In this document: positions 18,058 through 26,439 of the stretch, in pieces
How positions within the stretch are numbered: the first letter of the stretch is position 1
How the letters are laid out: every line of letters starts with the position of its first letter
DNA from: Chloroflexota bacterium
GTDB lineage: Bacteria > Chloroflexota > Anaerolineae > Aggregatilineales > Phototrophicaceae
Length of the DNA: 64,000 bases
NCBI GenBank assembly: GCA_016223085.1
Contig: JACRPS010000003.1
Span: forward strand, 1,112,274-1,176,273
Direction of reading: 5' to 3'
Translations under genes and position numbers: made by a program
The notes under the pieces: model-generated
What the model was told of the DNA's origin: nothing
Databases searched by the model: none
What the model saw: the letters and a program-made list of their open reading frames with translations, nothing else

Positions 18058-18531
18058 ATGCAGAAGATCACGCCGTTTCTGTGGTTCAACAACCAGGCTG
18101 AGGAAGCTGCCCGCTTTTACACCTCCATTTTTAAAAACTCCCGAATTACCGATGTGGTACGCTATACCGACTCCGGTCCTGCCCCAGCGGGGACGGTGAT
18201 GACGGTCACGTTTGAACTGGACGGGCAGCAGTTCACCGCCCTGAACGGCGGCCCGGAGTTTAACTTCACCGAAGCAATCTCCTTCGCGGTGGACTGCGAA
18301 ACGCAGGAAGAAGTGGACCGCCTGTGGAACGCGCTGACAGAGGGCGGCGAACCGGGCATGTGTGGCTGGCTGAAGGACAAGTACGGCGTATCGTGGCAAG
18401 TCGTCCCCACCGTACTTTACAAGATGCTGCACGACCCGGACCCGGCGAAAACGAAACGGGTAACCGAAGCCGTGTTCCAGATGAAGAAGCTGCACATCCC
18501 AACGTTACAGGCCGCCTACGAGGGGGCGTAA
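18058..18531 (+). CDS. VOC family protein (PhnB-like / 3-demethylubiquinone methyltransferase-like fold)
   Basis: MQKITPFLWFNNQAEEAARFYTSIFKNSRITDV...SFAVDCETQEEVDRLWNALTEGG...GWLKDKYGVSWQVVP. Confidence 0.9.
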   Translation: MQKITPFLWFNNQAEEAARFYTSIFKNSRITDVVRYTDSGPAPAGTVMTVTFELDGQQFTALNGGPEFNFTEAISFAVDCETQEEVDRLWNALTEGGEPGMCGWLKDKYGVSWQVVPTVLYKMLHDPDPAKTKRVTEAVFQMKKLHIPTLQAAYEGA

Positions 18532-18558
18532 GCGCTATCCCTGTCAGGTACAGAAGCC

Positions 18559-18588
18559 GTAGGGGCGGGTTTAAAAACCCGCCCCTAC
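18559..18588. repeat. Dispersed palindromic element GTAGGGGCGGGTTTAAAAACCCGCCCCTAC
   Basis: 30-nt inverted repeat; near-identical copy at 25186. Confidence 0.85.
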
Positions 18589-18602
18589 AATCGCCCTAAA
18601 CA

Positions 18603-19478
18603 TTACAACTTCGGCGGCCCCTGCCGGATGCGCTCGTCCATCAACCGCGCCGACTCGGCGTTCAGGTCGTCCTCCCACCTCCAGCCGAAGCGCCAAGGGT
18701 CTACCGCTTCAATCCACCACGTCACCCCCACGTCGGCATACGGGCGGACGATAGCTGCGGCCTGCGCCGGGTCATCGCCCGGCGTCACACCACCGTGTAC
18801 CCAGTCAAACGGCGTGTCGCTCGTCCGGTGCTGACCGACGTAGGCCATAATGTCCTGCCACTGCTGCGGCGATAAGGGATCGCCGCCCCACTTCAGCGGC
18901 ATGTAACCGTCCCAGCGCGCCGCTCGGCGCTGCGGTGCGTGTTTGTCCCAGTTACCGCCCACCCATATCGGGATACGCGGCTGCTGCACCGGCGCCGGGC
19001 GAAAGCGCACCGGCTCCAGGTGATAATACTCGCCGTCGTAGCGGAACCGCTCGCCACGCCACAGCCCGGCCAGGATGTCCAACCCTTCGTCCAGTTTCCT
19101 GGCGCGGATTTTGGCGTCCTGTTCCTCGCCAAAGAAGCCGAACTCCCACTGCACGGGGTCGCCCAGCCCCACACCCACCACCAGCCGCCCGTTGGATAGG
19201 CGGTCAACCGATACTGTTTCCCGCGCGACTTTCCAGGGGCGGCGGCGCGGCAGCGGCGTAACCAGCGCGCCAATACGGATGCGGCTAGTGTGCATGGCGA
19301 TGGCGGCCAGCGCCACCCAGGTATCCGGCATGGGGTGAAAGGTGGGGTCAAAAATCATATGATCCCAGATGAAAATGCCCTCCCAGCCGGCATCTTCCGC
19401 CTCACGCGCCATCCGCGCCAGATGGTGAAGATCGCCCTAACGGTCACCAAACGGGGGTAAGGACAGGCCAAGGCGCAT
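18603..19478 (-). pseudogene. LLM class flavin-dependent oxidoreductase with an in-frame TAG at codon 14 (19437-19439)
   Basis: ATG at 19478 with upstream AGGAG; MRLGLSLPPFGDR-*-GDLHHLARMAREAEDAGWEGIFIWDH... continuous in frame. The ORF track shows only 18603-19412. Confidence 0.75.
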
Positions 19479-19741
19479 GGTGGTTGCTCCTGTTCATCAC
19501 CGGACACGACCTGTCGTGTCCCTACGGATGGGATTCATTCTGCTATGATTTCCGCCTCAAAGTTCCCCCAATTTGTGGCGCGGCGCTGGCCGCTGCGGTA
19601 CACTAGAGTCCTTCCAACAAACGCATTTTCGCGTGTCTGCTCCCCACGCATCTTTCCTTCGTATTAATTTGGTTAGGGCTTTTGGCCTGCAACGGCGATT
19701 GGTCTATACTGGAAGCAACTGTTGGGGGAACGGGCCGCCTG

Positions 19742-22700
19742 ATGACCACCGTCTATGTCAGCTACCGACCGGAAACCAGTTCCAGCCTTGCTACACGCCT
19801 GGCCGATGAGCTTCGCGCGCGGAAGATGGTGGTGCTCCTCAGCGAACAGGCCGACAGCGATACGCTGGCGCAGACCGGGCGGCAGGCTATCGAACAGGCG
19901 GACGTATTTGTCTGTCTGGTGACGGCTGGAACGTTCGACTCCAACCGCGTGCGGCAGGAAGTGGAGTGCGCGCACCGGCTGAACAAGCCGATGATTCCGG
20001 TGTTCCAGGCTGGCTACGTCCCGCTGGCGCAGATGCCGACGCCACACGTCCGGGCGCTGCTGGGCAGCGACGGCATCCAGGCGTTTGAGTACCCCGACAC
20101 GGAAGTTACGCCGGTTGCAGCTGTGCTGGCGAACCTGATCGAAAACACGGCAACGTGGGCGCAGAGTCCGTCCGATTCGCATGTCGCCGCCCTTGCTCCC
20201 CTGACGCCAAACATCAGCGATCTGGCCGGGCAAAAGCTGGGCCAGTACGAACTGCGCGAAGTGCTGGGCGTGGGCGGTATGGGTGCGGTCTACCGCGCCT
20301 GGCAGGCCAGCCTGCGGCGCGAGGTCGCGGTGAAGATTCTGACGCCGGCGCTGGCTGCCGACCCCGGCTATCAGGAACGCTTCACCCGCGAGGCGCAGAT
20401 TTCCGCGACGCTGGAACACGCCCATATCGTGCCGGTGTACGATTATGGCACAGCCAACGACCTGAGCTACGTCGTCATGCGGCTGCTGACCGGCGGCACA
20501 TTGGCGGAGCGCATCAATCACCGGCTAAAGTCCGACAAAGGACTGCCGTCGCTGGCGGAAGTTGCCGAGGTGCTGAAGGCGCTGGCGAGCGCACTGGATT
20601 ATGCCCATTCCAAAGGCGTCATCCACCGCGACATTAAAGCCAATAACGTCATGTTCGACGACCAGGGCAGCCCGTTCCTGGTGGATTTTGGCATCGCCAA
20701 GCTGGCGAACGTCACCACCGCGCTGACCGGCACGGGCATGACGATGGGCACGCCCACTTACATGTCGCCGGAACAGTGGCGCGGCGAAAGTATCACCCCG
20801 GCCACTGACCAGTACGCGCTGGGGGTGCTGACCTACGTGATGCTCACAGGCCGCCTGCCGTTTGAAGCACCCACGCCCTACGCGCTGATGCACAAACATC
20901 TGCACGAAGAACCCACACCGCCGCAGACCTGGCGCGCCGACGTGACAGATGAAGTCAAGAACGTGCTGTACCGGGCGATGGCAAAAAACCCACGCGACCG
21001 GTTTGCGACGACACGCGATTTTGCCAATGCGTTTACTTTTGCCATCGGTATGAAAGCGCGCGAGGCGCTGTCCACCGGATTTTTTGTCACGCCGCTGCCC
21101 GGCCAGCCACCGAAACCGCCCGCGCCGCCGCTGGTGATGGAAGATTCGCCGACGGTGACGCCCGCGCCATCCGGCGCAACGCCGCCTCCCGGTTTGCCTC
21201 CGGCTGTGGTCACACCTGCCGGACAGGATCAAACACCTGCTGCACCGCCCGCAAAACCACAGCGGCCAAGCCTGCTATGGGGTGCAATCGTGGCGATTGT
21301 TGCGGTGTTGGGAATCACGGCGCTGGCACTGCTCGGCGGACGCGGCGCGGATAACGACGCCCGCGCGACCGAAGCCGCCAGCACCGGCACGGCGGCAGCG
21401 CTGGCGCTGCTGCCCACCGAGACAGACATGCCGACAAATGCGCCGACGGCAACCGATACCGCCGTTGCTACGGCAACACCAACGCAAGCGCCATCCGATA
21501 CCCCTACAGCGACGGATATCCCGACCAGCACGCCAACTGCTACCGATCTGCCGACGGACACGCCAACCAGTACGGCGACGGATACCGGTACACCAACACC
21601 AACCGATACCCCGACGGTGACGTATACGCCCACCGCAACCGATACGCCGACCGATACCCGCACGCCGACCCCGGCCACGCCGCTGGCGCAGATTTTGCGG
21701 AACGGTCTGGCGGTGCGGTTAGGGCCGGGGTCGCATTATCCGGTGGCGATGTCACTGGACCGGGGCGATCAACTGGAAATCCTCGGTATCAGCGAAGACG
21801 GGGCGTGGTTCCAGATCGTGCTGCCGGATAACTCGATTGGCTGGGTAGCTTCATCGTCGGCGCTGGTCAACACCTTTGGCGATTTGGAGGTGGTGCCGAT
21901 TGCCGCGCCACCTACCGAAACGCCAACCTACACCTTCACTCCGTCAGACACGCCAACGGCGACCGATACGCCGACGAATACCCCGACGCCGACTCATATA
22001 CCAACGGCGACAGATACACCCACCAGCACACCGACCTCAACCAACACGCCAACGGATACGCCCACTGCGACCGTTACCCCGACGGACACGCCGATGCCAA
22101 CTGATACCCCCACCACGACGCCGAGCCACACGCCCACAGATACGGCGACGTTAACGCAGACACCAACTGATACGCTCACTGCGACATGGACGCCAACCAC
22201 GGCGCCGCGCCCCACCGCTTCGCCGACCCACACGCTGCCACCTCCACCGCCGACGGCCACACGTCTGCCAATCGTGAACTGCCCTGGTGCGCTGCCGTCG
22301 CAGTTATACGTAGGCGTAACGGGTTTTGTCCGGGCTGAAGACCCGCGACCGGTGAACGTGCGGCTGGCCCCCGGCGTGACCAGCCGCAAGATTGACGAAC
22401 TGCGCGTGAACGAGCAGTTCCGGGTGCTGGAAGGGCCGGCCTGCCAGGGCAATATCGCCTGGTATCGCGTCAGCTACGGCGGCGGGGCGCTGGAAGGCTG
22501 GATTGCCGAGGGTGATGATCGCTACTTCGTGTCGCCGCTGGAAACTGGCGTTGTGCAGCCACCCACGCCGGACACGGACACGGACCGCGTGCTGGGACCG
22601 CCTTGCCCGATACTGGTGGAGGATGATTTTGACCGCCGTCTGTCGCGTCACAACTGGTTCCAGGGTACGGGCAACCGTTCAGTGATCGAGATCGTGGACG

Positions 22701-23182
22701 GCGCGTACCAGCTCCGCATCGGCACGGGCACGGGCGGCAGCGAGGCGACCACCTGGGGCAGCCTGCGCGATTTCCGCTTCCGCGATGCCCGCGTGGAGGC
22801 CGTGATTCGCGCCGCTAAGTTTACGCCGGATGTAAATGTCCGCACCGGCCTGTGGCTGCGTTACCAGGACGAAAATGCGTTTCTGGCGTTTATGATAAAC
22901 AGCCGGGGCAGCTACGTCATTTCGCGCTGGTCAGACGATCAGTACCATGATCTCATCCCGTGGACGCGCACCCCGGCCATACGGCTGCGCGACAATGCCG
23001 CCAATACGCTGCAGATTGAGATTACAGGCGATACGTTTGCGTTTTACATCAACGGCCAGTACATGGCGACCGTGACAGACGCCACCTGGCCAGATGGCCG
23101 CCTGGCCTTCTTCGGCTCCGCCTCGACCACCGACACGCCGATCAGCTTTGATCTGGATTACGTGCGGGTGTGTGGGAACTAA
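19742..23182 (+). CDS. TIR-like domain / Ser-Thr protein kinase / TM / SH3-like / laminin-G-like multidomain protein
   Basis: MTTVYVSYRPETSSSLATRLADELRARKMVVLLSE... (TIR-like); LGQYELREVLGVGGMGAVYRA...VIHRDIKANNVMF..VDFGIA (kinase); TM at LLWGAIVAIVAVLGITALALL; two SH3-like segments; C-terminal FRFRDARVEAVIRAAKFTPDVNVRTGLWLRYQDENAFLAFMI. Confidence 0.88.
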   Translation: MTTVYVSYRPETSSSLATRLADELRARKMVVLLSEQADSDTLAQTGRQAIEQADVFVCLVTAGTFDSNRVRQEVECAHRLNKPMIPVFQAGYVPLAQMPTPHVRALLGSDGIQAFEYPDTEVTPVAAVLANLIENTATWAQSPSDSHVAALAPLTPNISDLAGQKLGQYELREVLGVGGMGAVYRAWQASLRREVAVKILTPALAADPGYQERFTREAQISATLEHAHIVPVYDYGTANDLSYVVMRLLTGGTLAERINHRLKSDKGLPSLAEVAEVLKALASALDYAHSKGVIHRDIKANNVMFDDQGSPFLVDFGIAKLANVTTALTGTGMTMGTPTYMSPEQWRGESITPATDQYALGVLTYVMLTGRLPFEAPTPYALMHKHLHEEPTPPQTWRADVTDEVKNVLYRAMAKNPRDRFATTRDFANAFTFAIGMKAREALSTGFFVTPLPGQPPKPPAPPLVMEDSPTVTPAPSGATPPPGLPPAVVTPAGQDQTPAAPPAKPQRPSLLWGAIVAIVAVLGITALALLGGRGADNDARATEAASTGTAAALALLPTETDMPTNAPTATDTAVATATPTQAPSDTPTATDIPTSTPTATDLPTDTPTSTATDTGTPTPTDTPTVTYTPTATDTPTDTRTPTPATPLAQILRNGLAVRLGPGSHYPVAMSLDRGDQLEILGISEDGAWFQIVLPDNSIGWVASSSALVNTFGDLEVVPIAAPPTETPTYTFTPSDTPTATDTPTNTPTPTHIPTATDTPTSTPTSTNTPTDTPTATVTPTDTPMPTDTPTTTPSHTPTDTATLTQTPTDTLTATWTPTTAPRPTASPTHTLPPPPPTATRLPIVNCPGALPSQLYVGVTGFVRAEDPRPVNVRLAPGVTSRKIDELRVNEQFRVLEGPACQGNIAWYRVSYGGGALEGWIAEGDDRYFVSPLETGVVQPPTPDTDTDRVLGPPCPILVEDDFDRRLSRHNWFQGTGNRSVIEIVDGAYQLRIGTGTGGSEATTWGSLRDFRFRDARVEAVIRAAKFTPDVNVRTGLWLRYQDENAFLAFMINSRGSYVISRWSDDQYHDLIPWTRTPAIRLRDNAANTLQIEITGDTFAFYINGQYMATVTDATWPDGRLAFFGSASTTDTPISFDLDYVRVCGN
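21421..21680 (+). repeat. Coding low-complexity Thr/Pro linker repeat
   Basis: Iterated (acgccNacNgatac) encoding TPTATDTPT. Confidence 0.8.
21906..22260 (+). repeat. Second coding Thr/Pro linker repeat
   Basis: TPTYTFTPSDTPTATDTPTNTPTPTHIPTATDTPT... Confidence 0.8.
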
Positions 23183-23285
23183 AAGGGATTTTGGCGATTT
23201 AACCGCTTCCTAAACTCTGTATAATGAGCTTGAGCGATCAGGACAGGCCGGGAGTGTTGGCAGGCTGAGCAAGGAGTATCCCATC

Positions 23286-23492
23286 ATGAGACAAGTCCTT
23301 CTCTATCAGGATGAAGATGGCGTTTGGATTGCCGAAGTGCCGTCCCTGCCGGGCTGTGGCAGTGACGGTGAGACACGAGAAGAAGCGTTGGCAAATGTCC
23401 GCGAGGCAATAGACCTCTGGATTGAGGATGCCCTGGAGCGAGGCGAAACGATACCTGAAGATTATTCGCCCATCATGGTTGTACAGGCATGA
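23286..23492 (+). CDS. hicB: HicB family antitoxin
   Basis: YQDEDGVWIAEVPSLPGCGSDGETREEALANVREAIDLWIED. Confidence 0.88.
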   Translation: MRQVLLYQDEDGVWIAEVPSLPGCGSDGETREEALANVREAIDLWIEDALERGETIPEDYSPIMVVQA

Positions 23493-23710
23493 GCAAACTG
23501 CCTGATGTTTCAAGCCGAGAATGCATTAACGCTCTGCTAAAGGCTGGTTTCGTTGTAGCACGGCAGCGAGGAAGTCACATCATTTTGTATCGTGAAGACC
23601 CATACGCTAAAACTATTGTGCCGCAGCGACGAGAAATTTCGCGGGGTACGTTGCGCCGCATTCTTCGGGATGCTGGCGTGACCGTAGACGAGTTTATCGA
23701 ACTGCTGTAA
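23489..23710 (+). CDS. hicA: HicA family mRNA interferase toxin
   Basis: ATGA overlap with hicB; VSSRECINALLKAGFVVARQRGSHIILYRE with catalytic GSH. Confidence 0.9.
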   Translation: MSKLPDVSSRECINALLKAGFVVARQRGSHIILYREDPYAKTIVPQRREISRGTLRRILRDAGVTVDEFIELL

Positions 23711-23717
23711 CTGTGCC

Positions 23718-23746
23718 TTGACCCTCTCCCCCCCTTCCCCTATAAT
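23718..23746 (+). promoter_or_regulatory. Strong sigma70-like promoter TTGACC-N17-TATAAT
   Basis: TTGACC 23718-23723, TATAAT 23741-23746. Confidence 0.65.
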
Positions 23747-23838
23747 CAGCCACAGGTAAGCAATTGCCACAGACAGCAGGCGCGACACGCTTAATCTTCC
23801 TGCCGAGGCGAGCGATCAAACCATCACCATGACTTCAT

Positions 23839-23874
23839 GGCGGTTTCGTCACGCGCGGCGGAACCGCCTTTTTT
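23839..23874 (+). terminator. Intrinsic terminator-like hairpin in the leader of the downstream oxidoreductase
   Basis: GGCGGTTTCGTC-ACGCGC-GGCGGAACCGCC (12 bp stem including G-U, 6-nt loop) followed by TTTTTT, ending 9 nt before the start codon. Confidence 0.7.
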
Positions 23875-23883
23875 ATTGGGTGA

Positions 23884-25170
23884 ATGATGTCCGACCGCAG
23901 GTTCATCGAAGCGCACGAACTGCCCCCCACCGCCGATGTCGTGATTATCGGCGGCGGCCCGGCGGGAACGTCCGCCGCCTGGGCGCTGGAACGTGCCGCG
24001 CCCGGCACGCACATCGTGCTGCTGGAACACAGCGGCGGGCTGGCGGCAGGGGCATCAATCGCGTCGCTGGAGAACTTCCGCACCTGCTGGCCGGCGCCGT
24101 GTCTGGCGCGGCTGATGGCGCGCAGCGTTGAAGTGTTCCTCAACCCGGCGGAATACCTGGGCGAGGGCGTGAACCTGGGACTGAAGCGGCAGGGCTACCT
24201 GTACGTCGCGTTTACCGAGGATGGGGCAGCAACATTCCGGCGCGACGTGGCGCACCTTCACAACATCGGCCTGACGCATGTCGAATATCTGGACGCGGGC
24301 GAAGTCGCCTACCGGCATCCCTGGCTGGGCGGGCGCGTAACCGCCGCCAGGTTCGACCCGATGGCGGGCTGGCTGGACTCGCACGCGCTGGTGTACGCCT
24401 ACGCCAACAGCACACGCTCGACCCGAATCGCGCTTAATGTAACTGGGGCACGAATCCGGGTTGAGGACGGCTGCGTGACCGGCGTTACGACGGCAAATGG
24501 CAGCATCAGCGCGCCGAACGTCATCATCGCCGCAGGCGCCAACGCGCGGCAGGTTGGGCGCTTGGCGGGCATCGAGATTCCGGTCATCGTGCGGCCTCGC
24601 CAGAGTTTCACGACCCCCTGGCGGCATCCGGCGTTTCCAGAGGACGCGCCGTGTGTCATCAGCGCCGCGCCATTCCCGCACGTGCGGCCAGAAGCGCGCG
24701 ACGGGGCGATCTTCGGCTGGGAGTACGGCGGCGCGCCGACGTTGATCGAGCCGACGCAGCCCGCGGACGCCTACAAAGACCCGCGCTTTCCGTCCATCAC
24801 GCTGGGGCTGCTGGCGCGGCAGTTTGGCCACGCACCCGGCGAAGGGTTTGCCGACACGCGCTATCTGCGCGGCATCGCCCACCGCGCCGGTTATTACGTC
24901 TACCGCGACAATGTCTACATCACGCGGGACGACGGCACGCGGCAGCCATATGAAAGCCAGCGCGCCATCATGGACGGCTGGCCGGACGTGGACGGGCTGT
25001 TCCTGTCGGTGGCGCACGCGGGACACGGCATTATGTCGTCGCCCGCTGCCGGGGAAATCATCGCGGCGAAGGTGCTGCGGCGCGACCTGCCGCACCCGGC
25101 TTACGCCGATTTTGGGCTGGACGTGCCTTACGTCGAACACGACGCGGGCGGGCTAGGGCTGGCTCATTAA
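23884..25170 (+). CDS. FAD-dependent oxidoreductase (DAO family)
   Basis: ADVVIIGGGPAGTSAAWALERAAPGTHIVLLE; VIIAAGANARQVGRL; C-terminal GLFLSVAHAGHGIMSSPAAGEIIA. Confidence 0.9.
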   Translation: MMSDRRFIEAHELPPTADVVIIGGGPAGTSAAWALERAAPGTHIVLLEHSGGLAAGASIASLENFRTCWPAPCLARLMARSVEVFLNPAEYLGEGVNLGLKRQGYLYVAFTEDGAATFRRDVAHLHNIGLTHVEYLDAGEVAYRHPWLGGRVTAARFDPMAGWLDSHALVYAYANSTRSTRIALNVTGARIRVEDGCVTGVTTANGSISAPNVIIAAGANARQVGRLAGIEIPVIVRPRQSFTTPWRHPAFPEDAPCVISAAPFPHVRPEARDGAIFGWEYGGAPTLIEPTQPADAYKDPRFPSITLGLLARQFGHAPGEGFADTRYLRGIAHRAGYYVYRDNVYITRDDGTRQPYESQRAIMDGWPDVDGLFLSVAHAGHGIMSSPAAGEIIAAKVLRRDLPHPAYADFGLDVPYVEHDAGGLGLAH

Positions 25171-25185
25171 TCAATTGGGTATAAC

Positions 25186-25215
25186 GTAGGGGCGGGTTTC
25201 TAAACCCGCCCCTAC
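25186..25215. repeat. Dispersed palindromic element GTAGGGGCGGGTTTCTAAACCCGCCCCTAC
   Basis: 30-nt inverted repeat. Confidence 0.88.
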
Positions 25216-25289
25216 AGACGCCATTCAATCGGGTATGGTTTATTACCATACGAAGCAATACAGTCATTCTCAGGAAAGGAGGAAGACGC

Positions 25290-25823
25290 TTGGCAATCAC
25301 AAAAGAACGCAAGCAGGAACTCGTCGCCGCCTACAAGGATTACCTCAGCCGCGCCGATGGTATCGTCATCACCGAGTATCGCGGTCTGTCGGTGGCGCAG
25401 GCGGGTGATTTGCGCGCCAGGCTGCGGGACGTTCAGGGCCGCTACGTCATCACCAAAAACACGCTGTTTAAGATCGCCCTGCGCGATCTGGGCTGGCCGG
25501 TGCCGGAAGACCTGATGGTTGGCACGACCGGCGTGGCGCTGGCGGAAGCGGGTTTCCCCACGCTCGCCAAGTCCATACTGGCCTATGCGCGGGATAACGA
25601 AGCGGTGCTGTCCATCAAGGGCGGCGTGATGGCCGGGATGGTACTGAACCCGGCGCAGGTGGAAGCCGTCTCGACTCTACCGTCGCTGGACGAACTGCGG
25701 GCCCAGCTTGCCGGCCTGATCGTGCAGCCGGCTGCCGGCCTCGTCAGCGTGCTCAACGCGGGCGTGGGATCGGTGGCGCAGGTACTGGCCGCTTACGTGC
25801 AGAAGCAGGAAGAAGCGGCGTAG
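25290..25823 (+). CDS. rplJ: 50S ribosomal protein L10
   Basis: TTG start after aaaggagg; ITKERKQELVAAYKDYLSRADGIVITEYRGLSVAQ...YVITKNTLFKIAL. Confidence 0.93.
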   Translation: MAITKERKQELVAAYKDYLSRADGIVITEYRGLSVAQAGDLRARLRDVQGRYVITKNTLFKIALRDLGWPVPEDLMVGTTGVALAEAGFPTLAKSILAYARDNEAVLSIKGGVMAGMVLNPAQVEAVSTLPSLDELRAQLAGLIVQPAAGLVSVLNAGVGSVAQVLAAYVQKQEEAA

Positions 25824-25825
25824 TA

Positions 25826-25882
25826 GCTTTCAGTTTTCAGTCTTCGGTTGTCAGTTTTTGAACTGACTGACAACTGAACGTC
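25826..25882. repeat. Convergent 7-nt arrays in the rplJ-rplL spacer
   Basis: tagctttcagttttcagtcttcggttgtcagtttttgaactgactgacaactgaac. Confidence 0.65.
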
Positions 25883-25936
25883 GTAAACCGAAGAACGATT
25901 GTAAAACACGAACAACTCGACAGGGAGAACCGAATC

Positions 25937-26335
25937 ATGGCCGATCTGGCAAAAATCGTAGACGAACTGAGCGCGCTGACCGTTCTGGAAGCCGCCGAAC
26001 TCAAGAAGATGCTCGAAGACAAGTGGGGCGTGACGGCTGCCGCTGCCGCGCCGATGATGATGGCCGCCATGCCCGGCGCCGCCGCGCCCGCCGCTGCTGC
26101 CGAACCGGAAGAAGAACCGACCGAGTTCAACGTCATCCTGGCCGACGCCGGCCCGAAGAAGATCAACGTCATCAAGGTCGTCCGCACCCTCACCAACCTG
26201 GGGCTGAAGGAAGCCAAGGACCTGGTCGAAGGCGCGCCGCAGACCGTGCTGGAGAGCGTCAACAAGGACGCTGCCAACGACGCCAAGAGCAAGCTGGAAG
26301 CCGAAGGCGCGAAGGTGGATGTCAAGCCGGCGTAA
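25937..26335 (+). CDS. rplL: 50S ribosomal protein L7/L12
   Basis: [25 protein letters not shown]...[39 protein letters not shown]. Confidence 0.97.
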   Translation: MADLAKIVDELSALTVLEAAELKKMLEDKWGVTAAAAAPMMMAAMPGAAAPAAAAEPEEEPTEFNVILADAGPKKINVIKVVRTLTNLGLKEAKDLVEGAPQTVLESVNKDAANDAKSKLEAEGAKVDVKPA

Positions 26336-26439
26336 GGCTGGCTGATCTGCGAGTACAGACAAGGGGCTTAAGCCCCTTGTTTGATTCAAGGGGTGGTGAA
26401 GCGTACAATCAACAATCATTACAGCAAAAGGGCGCAACA

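Noticed and set aside
21421-22260. Possible CRISPR or tandem-repeat locus
   Set aside because: Repeats are in frame and encode Thr/Pro stalks of the kinase; no spacers.
24055-25140. 361-aa minus-strand ORF opposite the FAD oxidoreductase
   Set aside because: Antisense shadow ORF with no recognisable motifs.
26023-26439. N-terminal extension of the 524-aa ORF
   Set aside because: Overlaps rplL in another frame; a signal peptide start at 26440 is clear.
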